DNA from: JAJXXT01 sp963764465
GTDB taxonomy: Bacteria; Pseudomonadota; Alphaproteobacteria; Acetobacterales; Acetobacteraceae
Direction: 5' to 3'
NCBI GenBank assembly: GCA_963764465.1
Contig: CAVXSO010000007.1
Coordinates: forward strand, 868,001 to 932,000
Length of the DNA stretch: 64,000 nucleotides
Position 1 is the first letter of the stretch. The number at the start of each line of letters is the position of its first letter. The position numbers and the translations under genes were made by a program. This document shows positions 31,238-39,589 of this stretch, piece after piece. The notes below the pieces were generated by a model. It saw nothing but the letters and a program-made list of their open reading frames with translations. It made no database searches and had not been told where the DNA came from.

Positions 31238-31948
31238 TTACGCCGCCTTCTTTCTCACCGTCCGCTGCTCGATCCGCTTCTCGATCACCGCCGGCCGCAC
31301 GATGCGGTTCACGAAAATCCCCGGCGTGATGATCATGTCCGGCTCCAGCGTCCCCGCGGGCACGATCTCCTCCACCTCCGCCACCACCGTCTCGGCGGCC
31401 GTGGCCATCACCGGATTGAAGTTCCGCGCCGTCTTCCGATAGACGAGGTTGCCCTCGGTGTCCGCCTTCCATGCGTGCACGATCGCGAGGTCGGCCCTGA
31501 TGCCGCGCTCCATCACGTAGTGCTCGCCGTCGAACTCGCGGGTTTCCTTGCCCTTCGCCACGTCCGTGCCGTAGCCGGTCTTGGTGAAGAAGGCCGGGAT
31601 GCCGGCGCCGCCGGCGCGGATGCGCTCGGCCAGCGTGCCCTGCGGGTTGAACTCGATCTCCAGCTCGCCCGCCAGGTATTGCTGCGCGAAGGTCGCGTTC
31701 TCGCCCACGTAGCTGCTGATCATCTTCCGCACCTGCCGCGTCTTCAGCAGGATGCCGAGCCCGGCGTCGTCGATCCCCGCGTTGTTGGAGACGAAGGTGA
31801 GGTCGCGCACCCCCGCGTCGCGGATCGCCTCGATCAGCGAGGTCGGGATGCCGCACAGCCCGAAGCCGCCGGAGAAAATCATCATGCCGTCGCGCAGCAC
31901 GCCGTCCAGCGCCGCCTTCGCGTCCGGGTAGATCTTGTTGATCGCCAT
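31238..31948 (-). CDS. scoA: Succinyl-CoA:3-ketoacid CoA-transferase subunit A
   Basis: Family I CoA-transferase alpha subunit (236 residues). The oxyanion-hole glycine motif is MIFSGGFGLCGIPTSLIEAI. The middle part KTGYGTDVAKGKETREFDGE and the ending MIITPGIFVNRIV are typical of ScoA rather than AtoD. It is divergent from cysK with a 108-base gap and is transcribed before scoB. Confidence 0.9.
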   Translation of the reverse strand: MAINKIYPDAKAALDGVLRDGMMIFSGGFGLCGIPTSLIEAIRDAGVRDLTFVSNNAGIDDAGLGILLKTRQVRKMISSYVGENATFAQQYLAGELEIEFNPQGTLAERIRAGGAGIPAFFTKTGYGTDVAKGKETREFDGEHYVMERGIRADLAIVHAWKADTEGNLVYRKTARNFNPVMATAAETVVAEVEEIVPAGTLEPDMIITPGIFVNRIVRPAVIEKRIEQRTVRKKAA

Positions 31949-32056
31949 CGCGTGGGTCCTCCGCCGCCGGACCTAACATGCGTTCTGGCGGACCGGGAAG
32001 GCTTGAACCGCTCCCTGGAATGAACAATTGGTGATGCGGAGATCAGGAGATCTACG

Positions 32057-32986
32057 ATGAAAGCCAGTAGTATTCTCGAGACCATCGGCGGCACGCCGCA
32101 TGTGCGGCTGGCGCGGCTGTTTCCGCCCTCCGCGAACAACGGCGCCGAAGTCTGGGTGAAGAACGAGCGCGCGAACCCCGGCGGGTCGATCAAGGACCGC
32201 ATCGCGCTGGCGATGGTGGAGGCGGCGGAGAAATCCGGCGCGCTCAAGCCCGGCGGCACGATCATCGAGCCGACGTCGGGCAACACCGGCATCGGGCTCG
32301 CCATGGTCGCGGCGGTCAAGGGCTACAGGCTGGTGCTGGTGATGCCGGATTCCATGTCGGTGGAGCGGCGGCGGCTGATGCAGGCCTACGGCGCCACGTT
32401 CGACCTCACGCCGCGCGAGGGCGGCATGAAGGCGGCGATCGCCCGCGCGCAGGAGCTCAAGGCGCAGAACCCCGGCTCCTGGATCCCGCAGCAATTCGAG
32501 AACCAGGCCAATGTGGAGGTGCATGTCCGCACCACCGCGCGCGAGATCCTGGCGGACTTCCCGGAAGGGCTGGACGCGCTCATCACGGGCGTCGGCACCG
32601 GCGGGCACATCACCGGCTGCGCGAAGGTGCTGAAGCAGGCCTGGCCGAAGCTCAAGGTGTTCGCCGTGGAGCCCAGCGCCTCGCCCGTGCTCTCCGGCGG
32701 CGCGCCCGGCCCGCACCCGATCCAGGGCCTCGGCGCCGGCTTCGTCCCCGCGATCATGGACACGTCCCTGCTCGACGGGGTGATCCAGGTCGAGGGCGAG
32801 GAAGCGCGCGAGCAGGCGCGGCAGTGCGCCACGAAGGAGGGCATCCTGGTCGGCATCTCCTCCGGCGCCACGCTGGCGGCGATCCGCAAGAAGCTGCCGG
32901 AACTGCCGGCCGCGGCGAAAGTGCTCGGCTTCAACTACGACACCGGGGAGCGGTACCTGTCGGTGCCGGACTTCCTGCCGGCCTGA
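32057..32986 (+). CDS. cysK: Cysteine synthase A (O-acetylserine sulfhydrylase)
   Basis: A 309-residue PLP enzyme that makes cysteine from O-acetylserine and sulfide. The PLP Lys is in NPGGSIKDRIALAM (about residue 44), the substrate loop is EPTSGNTGIGLA, the phosphate-binding loop is GVGTGGHITG, and GISSGATLAA follows. AGGAG lies 9 bases before the ATG. It forms a single-gene unit ended by a hairpin, near the sulfur-related transporter further downstream. Confidence 0.95.
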   Translation: MKASSILETIGGTPHVRLARLFPPSANNGAEVWVKNERANPGGSIKDRIALAMVEAAEKSGALKPGGTIIEPTSGNTGIGLAMVAAVKGYRLVLVMPDSMSVERRRLMQAYGATFDLTPREGGMKAAIARAQELKAQNPGSWIPQQFENQANVEVHVRTTAREILADFPEGLDALITGVGTGGHITGCAKVLKQAWPKLKVFAVEPSASPVLSGGAPGPHPIQGLGAGFVPAIMDTSLLDGVIQVEGEEAREQARQCATKEGILVGISSGATLAAIRKKLPELPAAAKVLGFNYDTGERYLSVPDFLPA

Positions 32987-32996
32987 TCACACGGGC

Positions 32997-33031
32997 CCGC
33001 GCCGCGCCTTCGCCGACAGCGCGCGGCGCGG
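32997..33031 (+). terminator. GC-rich hairpin after cysK
   Basis: Perfect 11-base arms CCGCGCCGCGC (32997-33007) and GCGCGGCGCGG (33021-33031) with a 13-base loop begin 11 bases after the cysK stop. There is no T run, so it is either an atypical terminator or a 3'-end stabiliser. Confidence 0.45.
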
Positions 33032-33100
33032 ACCGGCCGCCCGAGCCGTCCAGGGCGGATCGCCGTTGCCCAGCCGATATGACCCGACTAACGTCTTCGG

Positions 33101-34318
33101 GTGACGCAGCGCGCGGCGCGTATCGCGATCGTCGGCGGCGGCATCGGCGGGCTGACGCTCGCCCATGCGCTACGCCAGCGCGGCATCGACGCGGACATCT
33201 ACGAGCAGATGGCCGAACTCGCCGAGGTCGGCGCGGCGGTCGCGCTGTCGGCCAACGCCACGCGTGAGCTGAGGCGCCTCGGGCTGCTCGATGACGTGCT
33301 GGCGACCGCGATCAGCCCGAGCGAACTCATCTACCGGGACGGGCGCACCGGACGCATCATCGCATCCCACCCGGTCGGGAAGGCCGACCGCTACGCCGCG
33401 GCTTTCGGCGCACCCTATCTCGGCGTTCACCGCGCCGACCTCCAGCGCGTGTTGAGCGGAGCGCTCGTCGGCAAGGGCTCGTCGGCAAGGGGGGGGCTGC
33501 ATCTCGGGCACCGCCTCGCCGCGATCGAGGAACGCGGCTCGCGCCTGGCCCTGACATTCGAAACCGGCCGGACGGTCGAGGCTGATGTGGTCATCGGCGC
33601 CGACGGCGTGCGCTCGCGGGTGCGCGCCTGGATCGCGGGGTCCGAAAGGGTGCGCTATTCCGCCACCAGCGCGTTCCGCGGGATCGTGCCGCAGGAGCGG
33701 CTGCCGACGCTGCCCGATCGGTTCGCGATCCAGTTCTGGATGGGGCCGAACGCCCACCTGCTGCACTACGCCATCGGCAGCGAAGGCCAGGACGTCAACT
33801 TCTTTGCGGTGGAGGAAGGACCGGCGGCGTGGCCCAACGCCGGACGCTGGGTGATCGATGCCGCTCCGGGTGCCGCCCTCGCGCCGTTCGCGGGCTGGCA
33901 TCCGGCGGTGCGGGAGATGGTTTCCGCGGGCTGGGTGACAAAGCGCTGGGGCCTGTTCGTCGTCCAGCAGCCCAGGCGCTGGCATCGCGGCCGGGCCGTG
34001 CTGATCGGCGACGCCGCGCACGGGATGCTGCCGCATCACGGGCAGGGCGCAAACACCACCATCGAGGATGCAGTCGCGCTGGCCGAGCTGCTGCCGGGCG
34101 CGCTGGATGGCGACTGGGAGGCGGCGATGGCCCGCTACGAAAGCCTGCGCCGGGGACGGACACGCACGATCCAGCGCGCCTCCTGGGCCACCAACGCCGC
34201 CCTTCACGAGCCCGACGGCCCCGGCGTTGCCGCACGCAATGAAAGGGCACGGCGGTTCCCCGACCAGTTCGGCTGGATCCATGCCTTCGATGCGCTGGCG
34301 GCGGTGCGCGGCGGCTGA
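33101..34318 (+). CDS. FAD-dependent aromatic monooxygenase (salicylate/3-hydroxybenzoate 6-hydroxylase family)
   Basis: A 405-residue class A flavoprotein. It has AIVGGGIGGLTLAHALRQRG at the N-terminus, the D-G motif IGADGVRSRVRAW near residue 170 and the G-D motif LIGDAAHGMLPHHGQGAN near residue 305, with GAAVALSANATRELRRLG typical of salicylate hydroxylase-like enzymes. The start is a GTG at 33101 without a clear ribosome site; no better start exists. A 14-base tandem duplication and a run of eight G's occur at codons about 122-133, where the family has a variable loop. The frame is open overall, but this is a likely slippage site. Confidence 0.8.
   Translation: MTQRAARIAIVGGGIGGLTLAHALRQRGIDADIYEQMAELAEVGAAVALSANATRELRRLGLLDDVLATAISPSELIYRDGRTGRIIASHPVGKADRYAAAFGAPYLGVHRADLQRVLSGALVGKGSSARGGLHLGHRLAAIEERGSRLALTFETGRTVEADVVIGADGVRSRVRAWIAGSERVRYSATSAFRGIVPQERLPTLPDRFAIQFWMGPNAHLLHYAIGSEGQDVNFFAVEEGPAAWPNAGRWVIDAAPGAALAPFAGWHPAVREMVSAGWVTKRWGLFVVQQPRRWHRGRAVLIGDAAHGMLPHHGQGANTTIEDAVALAELLPGALDGDWEAAMARYESLRRGRTRTIQRASWATNAALHEPDGPGVAARNERARRFPDQFGWIHAFDALAAVRGG
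33464..33496 (+). repeat. 14-base tandem duplication followed by a G8 tract inside the monooxygenase
   Basis: CTCGTCGGCAAGGG is repeated exactly twice (33464-33477, 33478-33491) and the second copy runs into eight consecutive G's (33489-33496). 14 is not a multiple of 3, so a single unit or one G more or less would break the gene. As given, the frame is kept. Confidence 0.9.
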
Positions 34319-34443
34319 GGGTCGGGCGGCATCTCATCTTCAGCGCCGCCGCCCTGACCGCGCGGCGCCCGGCCGCGACATGACGGGTTGACAGGAAACG
34401 TGGCGTGGAGGCGCATGCACGCCATGGCAACGGGGGGAACACC

Positions 34444-35463
34444 ATGGCTCTGACACGCAGGCATTTCGCGACCGGCGTCGCCGCCGGGGCGGCATTCGGC
34501 ATCGTCCGCACCGCGCGGGCGGCGAGCGAGACGGTCAAGATCGGCATCCTGCCGCTGGTCTCGCACGCGCCCACCATCATCGCGGCGGCGAAGGGGTATT
34601 TCGCGGCGCAGGGGCTGGACGCCACGCTCATCACCTTCCAGGCGGCGGAGCCGATGGCCGTGGGCATCGCCTCCGGCGACATCGATTTCGGCGTCACCGC
34701 CATCACCGGCGGGCTCGTCAGCCTCGCCGACAAGGGCGCGGTGAAGATCGTCGGCGGCTCGCTCGCCGAGGCGCCGGGCGTGGACGGGCAGAAGGTGCTC
34801 GCCTCCAAGGCGGCCTATGGCAAGGGCCTCACGGACCTCGCGGGGCTGAAGGGCAGGAGCTACGCGCTGACCACGGCGGGATCGTCCTTCGAGTACGTCG
34901 CCTACAAGGCGGCGAAGAAGGCGGGCTTCCCGGTCAGCGACATCACCTTCCGCCCGCTGCAGACGATCCCCGCCTGCATCGCGGCGCTGAAATCCGGCCA
35001 GGTCGATGCCTGGGACATGCTGCCGAGCATCTGCAACCTGCTGACCAAGGGCGGCGACGCGCACGACATAGCGGCGGTGCAGGACTTCATTCCCGGCTAC
35101 CAGGTGACGACGGTGTTCACCTCCACCCGCAACGTGGACAAGCGGCGCGAGGTGGTGAGCCGCTTCCTCGCCGGCTTCTCCAGGGGCATCGAGGCGTACA
35201 ACGCCGCCCTGGTGAAGAAGACGGCCTCGCCCGCGGACACAGACGCGATCATCGCCATGATCCACAAATACGTCTTCACCGCGCTGCCCGCGGACAAGGC
35301 GAGGGGGGCGATCACCAACGGCGTGATGCTGGTCAACGAGGGCGCGGCACTCAACGTCGCCAGCGTGGAAGACCAGTTGCAGTGGCTCAACGACAACAAG
35401 CTGGTACCCGCGGGCTCGACGATGAAGACGCTCGTTGACACCAGCTTCGTGAAGACGATCTGA
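34444..35463 (+). CDS. ABC transporter substrate-binding protein (NMT1/SsuA-like)
   Basis: A 339-residue periplasmic binding protein with a twin-arginine signal (TRRHFATGVAAGAAFGIV). It shows the NMT1/THI5/SsuA pattern: KIGILPLVSHAPTIIAAAKGYFAAQGLDA, GDIDFGVTAITGGL and LKGRSYALTTAGSSFEYVA. Likely ligands are sulfonates, taurine, nitrate-like ions or pyrimidines; the neighbouring TauE exporter favours a sulfonate. The ATG at 34444 follows GGGGGG. A perfect -35 TTGACA at 34388-34393 lies upstream but without a good -10. Confidence 0.82.
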   Translation: MALTRRHFATGVAAGAAFGIVRTARAASETVKIGILPLVSHAPTIIAAAKGYFAAQGLDATLITFQAAEPMAVGIASGDIDFGVTAITGGLVSLADKGAVKIVGGSLAEAPGVDGQKVLASKAAYGKGLTDLAGLKGRSYALTTAGSSFEYVAYKAAKKAGFPVSDITFRPLQTIPACIAALKSGQVDAWDMLPSICNLLTKGGDAHDIAAVQDFIPGYQVTTVFTSTRNVDKRREVVSRFLAGFSRGIEAYNAALVKKTASPADTDAIIAMIHKYVFTALPADKARGAITNGVMLVNEGAALNVASVEDQLQWLNDNKLVPAGSTMKTLVDTSFVKTI

Positions 35464-35464
35464 A

Positions 35465-36235
35465 TTGCGGCTCGTCGCCGAGCGCGTCGGCCATCGCTAC
35501 GGCACCACGGAGGTGCTGCGCGATGTCGGCATCGCGATTGGCGAGGGGGAGATCGTCTGCATCGTCGGCCCGTCCGGCTGCGGGAAATCGACGTTCCTGC
35601 GCATGCTGGGCGGGCTCGAGCGCGCCTCGGAGGGCCAGGTGCTGCTGGAGGGCGAGCCACCCGCGGGCTCGCTCAACCCCATCACCTACATCTTCCAGGA
35701 TTTCGCGCTGCTGCCGTGGCGCACGGTGGAGGGCAATATCCGCCTGGTGCTGGAGGACCACCGGCTGGGCGAGGCCGCGATACGCAGCATCATCGATGAC
35801 GTCCTGGAACGAACGCGGCTGGCCGAGTTCCGCCGCGCCCTGCCGCGCCAGCTCTCCGGCGGCATGAAGCAGCGCGTGGCGATCGCCAGGGCACTCGCGG
35901 TGCGCCCGGCGGTGATGCTGATGGACGAGCCGCTCTCCGCACTCGACAGCCAGACGCGCGAGCTGCTGATGGACGACCTGGTGGAGCTGTGGACGCGCGA
36001 GCGCTTCTCCGCCTGCTACGTCACCCACAACCTCGCGGAAGCGGTGCGGCTCGGGCACCGCGTGCACGTGCTGTCGCGCCGGCCCGGGCGCATCCGCGAG
36101 ACGGTGGAGATCGACATGCCGCTCGCCGAACGCGCCGAGCGCGCGGCGGAGCTGGAGGCGATGCAGCGCCATATCTGGCTCATCATGCGCGAGGAAGCGC
36201 GCGCCGCCGACCGGGAGCTCGCCGATGCCGGGTGA
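35465..36235 (+). CDS. ABC transporter ATPase (SsuB/TauB type)
   Basis: A 256-residue ATPase with Walker A GPSGCGKST (about residue 39), Q-loop YIFQDFALLPWRTVEGN, signature LSGGMKQRVAIARAL and Walker B VMLMDEPLSALD with the switch His in YVTHNLAEA. The start is a TTG two bases after the binding-protein stop; no ATG or GTG precedes the Walker A. It overlaps the permease gene by 11 bases. Confidence 0.9.
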   Translation: MRLVAERVGHRYGTTEVLRDVGIAIGEGEIVCIVGPSGCGKSTFLRMLGGLERASEGQVLLEGEPPAGSLNPITYIFQDFALLPWRTVEGNIRLVLEDHRLGEAAIRSIIDDVLERTRLAEFRRALPRQLSGGMKQRVAIARALAVRPAVMLMDEPLSALDSQTRELLMDDLVELWTRERFSACYVTHNLAEAVRLGHRVHVLSRRPGRIRETVEIDMPLAERAERAAELEAMQRHIWLIMREEARAADRELADAG

Positions 36236-37037
36236 CGCGCGGCCCGCCGGCGCGGCGCGGCAAGTGCCGTTCCGCGGCGGCGGGTTCCGGCCCCGGACCA
36301 ACAGCCTGGTTTCATGGGCCGTGTTCATCGTCCTCATCATGGTCTGGGAAGCCGGATCGCGTACCGGGCTGATCTCGCCCATCGCGCTGCCGGCGCCGTC
36401 CGAGGTGATCGGCGCGCTGGTCGATCTCGTGCGCACGGGGATGCTGTGGACGCATCTCTCGGTGAGCCTGATGCGGCTCGGCGTGGGCTGGGTGCTGGGC
36501 AGCATCCTCGGCATCGCCGTGGGGATGATGATCGGGCTGTTCACCATCGCGCGCGCGGCGCTGATGCAGCTCGTGGCCGCGCTGTTCTCGGTGCCGAAGA
36601 TCGCGCTGCTGCCGCTGTTCATCGTCTGGTTCGGCATCGGCGAGAGTTCCAAGATCGCGACCATCCTGTTCGGCACGTTCTTCCCCACCGTGATCGCGAC
36701 CTACAGCGGCGTCGATAACGTCGATCGCAACCTCATCCGCATGGGCCAGTCCTTCGGGCTTTCCTGGGGCTCGATCGTGCGCAAGATCATCCTGCCCGGC
36801 GCGCTGCCGGCGATCCTCTCGGGCCTGCGCATCTCGTCGGCCATCGCCATCGTCCTGCTGGTCGCCGCCGAGATGATCGGCGCGCAGTACGGCATCGGCG
36901 CCTATATCCTGCAGGCGGGCTCGCTGTTCGCGATCGACCAGCTGATCGCCGGTGTCACCATCCTCGCGGTGCTGGGGCTCGTCATCAGCTGGGCGATCGG
37001 GCTCGCCGAGCGCCGTTTCCTCGATTGGAGATCGTAA
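36225..37037 (+). CDS. ABC transporter permease (SsuC/TauC type)
   Basis: A 270-residue inner-membrane permease with about six helices. The binding-protein-dependent transport signature is RKIILPGALPAILSGLRISS at about residue 188, followed by AIVLLVAAEMIGAQYGIGAYI as in nitrate, taurine and sulfonate permeases. The start at 36225 overlaps the ATPase gene. The FAD oxidoreductase begins 4 bases after its stop. Confidence 0.9.
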   Translation: MPGDARPAGAARQVPFRGGGFRPRTNSLVSWAVFIVLIMVWEAGSRTGLISPIALPAPSEVIGALVDLVRTGMLWTHLSVSLMRLGVGWVLGSILGIAVGMMIGLFTIARAALMQLVAALFSVPKIALLPLFIVWFGIGESSKIATILFGTFFPTVIATYSGVDNVDRNLIRMGQSFGLSWGSIVRKIILPGALPAILSGLRISSAIAIVLLVAAEMIGAQYGIGAYILQAGSLFAIDQLIAGVTILAVLGLVISWAIGLAERRFLDWRS

Positions 37038-37041
37038 CGAC

Positions 37042-38310
37042 ATGCGACGCGTCGGCGCCGAGTACGATGTGGTGGTCTGTGGTGGCGGTGCCGCGGGCAT
37101 CGGGGCGGCGGTGGGCGCGGCGAAGGCGGGTGCGCGCGTCTGCCTGGTGGAGAAGTATGGCTTCCTCGGCGGCGCCGCCACCAACGCGCAGGTGCTCTCC
37201 TATTGCGGCCTGTTCACCCGCGGGGATGCGCCGGAGCGCGCGGTGGGCGGCGTCGCGGACGACGTGCTGGCGGCCCTGCGCGGCCTGGGGCTCGATGCGC
37301 TGCCGCATCGTTCGCCCACCACCGGCAACTGGATCGTGCTGCTGGACCCGGAGGTGCTGAAGCTGGCGCTGGACCACATCGTCGCGGAGCATGGGATCGA
37401 CGTGCTGCTGCACACGCGCGTCGCCGCCGCCACGCGCACCGGCGTCGCGGTGGAGGGTGTCACGCTCGCGGGCATGGACGGGCGCCACCACGTGCTGGCC
37501 GAGTCCTTCGTCGATGCCAGCGGCGACGCCAATCTCGCGATGCTGGCGGGTGAGGATTTCCGCGTCGGCGACGGCGAGGGCCATCTGCAGGCACTGACCA
37601 TGCCGATCCGCGTCGGCGGCATCGCGCCGGGGGTGAAGCTCGACCGGCGACGGCTGCAGCAGGCGATCGCGGAATACAACGCGGACGGCGCCTGGCCGAT
37701 CGCGCGGACGGATGGCGGCATCTTCGTGCACATGCCGCTCTCCGGCGACCTGTGGTGGATGACGGTGGACCTGCCGCTGCCGGATCTCTCCTCCGCCAGC
37801 TTCACGAAGGCGGAGATGGAGGGCCGGGCACGGGCGCACGACTACGTGGCGCTGCTAAAGCGCTCGCAGCCAGGGTTCGAGCGCGCGCATCTCGTCGCGA
37901 CCGGCCCGCAGGTGGGCGTGCGCGAGACGCGCCACCCCGCCGCGCGGCATACGATGAGCGCGGAGGAACTCACGGGAGGCGCGGCTCACACGCAATCCAT
38001 CGCCCGCGCGGCCTGGCCCATCGAGCTGCACGGCGAGGCCGGCAAGCCGAGCTACACCCATGTCGGCGGGCCGGGCTACGCGCAGATCCCCTACGATTCC
38101 ATCCGCGCCGCCTCGCTGGAAAACCTGTGGTACGGCGGGCGGGTGATCGGCGCGGATGTCGAGGCCTATGGCTCCATCCGCGTCATGGGCACCGCCTTCG
38201 CCACCGGCCAGGCGGCGGGCGTGGCGGCCGCGGACTATGCCGCGCGCGGCCACATCGTCGATGTCGGCGCCGTGCAGGAGACGCTACGCGGACAGGGCGC
38301 CATCATTTAG
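37042..38310 (+). CDS. FAD-dependent oxidoreductase (FAD_oxidored family), linked to the transporter
   Basis: A 422-residue flavoprotein. The N-terminal FAD motif is VVVCGGGAAGIGAAVGAAKAG and the family marker is VEKYGFLGGAATNAQVLSY. FVDASGDANLAMLAG comes mid-protein, and GGRVIGADVEAYGSIRVMG with FATGQAAGVAAA closes the FAD site. The ATG at 37042 is four bases after the permease stop, so uptake and oxidation are one operon. It probably oxidises the imported compound; the substrate is not known. Confidence 0.85.
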   Translation: MRRVGAEYDVVVCGGGAAGIGAAVGAAKAGARVCLVEKYGFLGGAATNAQVLSYCGLFTRGDAPERAVGGVADDVLAALRGLGLDALPHRSPTTGNWIVLLDPEVLKLALDHIVAEHGIDVLLHTRVAAATRTGVAVEGVTLAGMDGRHHVLAESFVDASGDANLAMLAGEDFRVGDGEGHLQALTMPIRVGGIAPGVKLDRRRLQQAIAEYNADGAWPIARTDGGIFVHMPLSGDLWWMTVDLPLPDLSSASFTKAEMEGRARAHDYVALLKRSQPGFERAHLVATGPQVGVRETRHPAARHTMSAEELTGGAAHTQSIARAAWPIELHGEAGKPSYTHVGGPGYAQIPYDSIRAASLENLWYGGRVIGADVEAYGSIRVMGTAFATGQAAGVAAADYAARGHIVDVGAVQETLRGQGAII

Positions 38311-38321
38311 GCCGAGGGCAT

Positions 38322-39101
38322 CTAGGGCGAGAGGGCGCTCTTCCCCATCTGCACGGCAACCCCGGCGAGGACGACAGCCAGTACCGGCCGCATCACGCGC
38401 TCCGGGGCGAAGCGTGCGGCGAAGCTGCCGACAACGATGCCGGGAATGGAGCCGGCGAGCAGCGGCAGCAGGGCGGTCGCGTTGAACGTGCCGAGCCAGG
38501 CATGGCCGAGGCCGGCCACGAAGGTGAGCGGCACCGCATGCGCGATGTCGGTGCCGATCACGCGCACCGCCGGAAGCCGCGGATGCAGGAACAGCAGCGC
38601 TACCGTGCCGAGCGCCCCCGCGCCCACGGAGGACACGCAGACAAGCGCGCCGACCACCGCGCCCACCGCGACGGTGAGGGCGGGAGATCGTTGCGGGATC
38701 GTATCGCGATGCGCTGCGGCGCGCAGGATGCGCTCGCGCAGCACCAGCAACACGGCGGTGAGCAGCAACGAGACCGCGAGAGTGAGCGAGACGATGCTGG
38801 TGATCAGCGGACCCCGGCCGCCGAGCCAGCCCAGCACGGCCAGCGTCGCGAACGCGGCGGGCAGGCTGCCCAGCGCGAGCCAGCCGACGATCCGCCACTC
38901 GATGCCGCGCGCGGCATGATGCATTCCAGTACCCACCGCCTTCGTCACGGAGGCGAAGATGAGGTCCGTGCCCACCGCGGTCGACGGATGGATGCCGAAG
39001 AAGAGGATAAGCAGCGGCGTCATGAGCGATCCACCGCCGACGCCGGTGAGCCCGACGAGCGCGCCGACCAAAGCCCCAGCGACGATGTAGCCGCCGTTCA
39101 T
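38322..39101 (-). CDS. TauE/SafE-family sulfite/organosulfur exporter
   Basis: A 259-residue membrane protein with two repeats of four helices. The N-terminal GALVGALVGLTGVGGGSLMTPLL and HPSTAVGTDLIFASVTKAVG are the TauE signature, repeated in GALVCVSSVGAGALGT and VIGTDIAHAVPLTFVAG. Members export sulfite or sulfoacetate made from organosulfonates. It is convergent with the transporter operon (12-base gap), which supports organosulfur use by that operon. Confidence 0.88.
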   Translation of the reverse strand: MNGGYIVAGALVGALVGLTGVGGGSLMTPLLILFFGIHPSTAVGTDLIFASVTKAVGTGMHHAARGIEWRIVGWLALGSLPAAFATLAVLGWLGGRGPLITSIVSLTLAVSLLLTAVLLVLRERILRAAAHRDTIPQRSPALTVAVGAVVGALVCVSSVGAGALGTVALLFLHPRLPAVRVIGTDIAHAVPLTFVAGLGHAWLGTFNATALLPLLAGSIPGIVVGSFAARFAPERVMRPVLAVVLAGVAVQMGKSALSP

Positions 39102-39251
39102 CGGGCTCGATCCGTGGCGGCCTGCTCCGATCCGACCCGGTTCATGCGCCGGAGTATCGCCTCGGCCAACCCACGAGGCGAGCGGAAATCACGCGCGCAT
39201 CAACTCAGCGATGGGGCGCTGATCGCGGACCCGTACCAGCGGCGAGTTGCC

Positions 39252-39464
39252 TCAGACCCGCGCGCCCTCGGCGCGGATCGCGGCGGCGAGTCCCGGGTTC
39301 GCCCGGCGCAGCTGGGCCGCGCGCCGCGTAGCGGCGAGCCCCGGCTCCGGGCATAATTCCCATCGCTCAAGAAACAGCAGGTCGTCCCGCTGATTGGGAT
39401 TGCTCACGTCTCGCAGGGCCTGTCGGACGGCGTCGGTCAAGGGCGGATGGTCGAGTTCGGTCAT
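39252..39464 (-). CDS. Small hypothetical protein
   Basis: A 70-residue frame (MTELDHPPLTDAVRQALRDV..., ending AAAIRAEGARV) that I do not recognise. Codon use is like its neighbours, with G or C at most third positions. RDDLLFLERWELCPEPGL precedes an Arg-rich helix. No membrane segment is present. The ribosome site is weak (GGGAA). It lies between ahcY and tauE on the same strand, 125 bases downstream of ahcY. Confidence 0.45.
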   Translation of the reverse strand: MTELDHPPLTDAVRQALRDVSNPNQRDDLLFLERWELCPEPGLAATRRAAQLRRANPGLAAAIRAEGARV

Positions 39465-39558
39465 TTCCCACTGCCTCGCGTTCGTCGTGCGCGATATGGG
39501 GTGATACTTCGCGCACTGGCATGGCCATCGCGTGATGAGTTGATGACAACCGGTCCAC

Positions 39559-39580
39559 GGGGCCGCCGCGCGGCGGCCCC
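39559..39580 (-). terminator. Perfect GC palindrome after ahcY
   Basis: GGGGCCGCCGC followed directly by GCGGCGGCCCC, an 11-base perfect inverted repeat, begins 10 bases after the ahcY stop. No T run is present on either side. Confidence 0.45.
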
Positions 39581-39589
39581 GCCGACATC

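Noticed and set aside
31104..32027. 307-codon minus-strand frame overlapping scoA
   Set aside because: Out of frame with scoA and Arg/Gly-rich; the scoA frame has all expected motifs.
39559..39580. Reading the GC palindromes after ahcY, cysK and mobA as definite intrinsic terminators
   Set aside because: They lack T runs. In a genome with rho and very high GC such stems are common, so they are listed only with low to moderate confidence.
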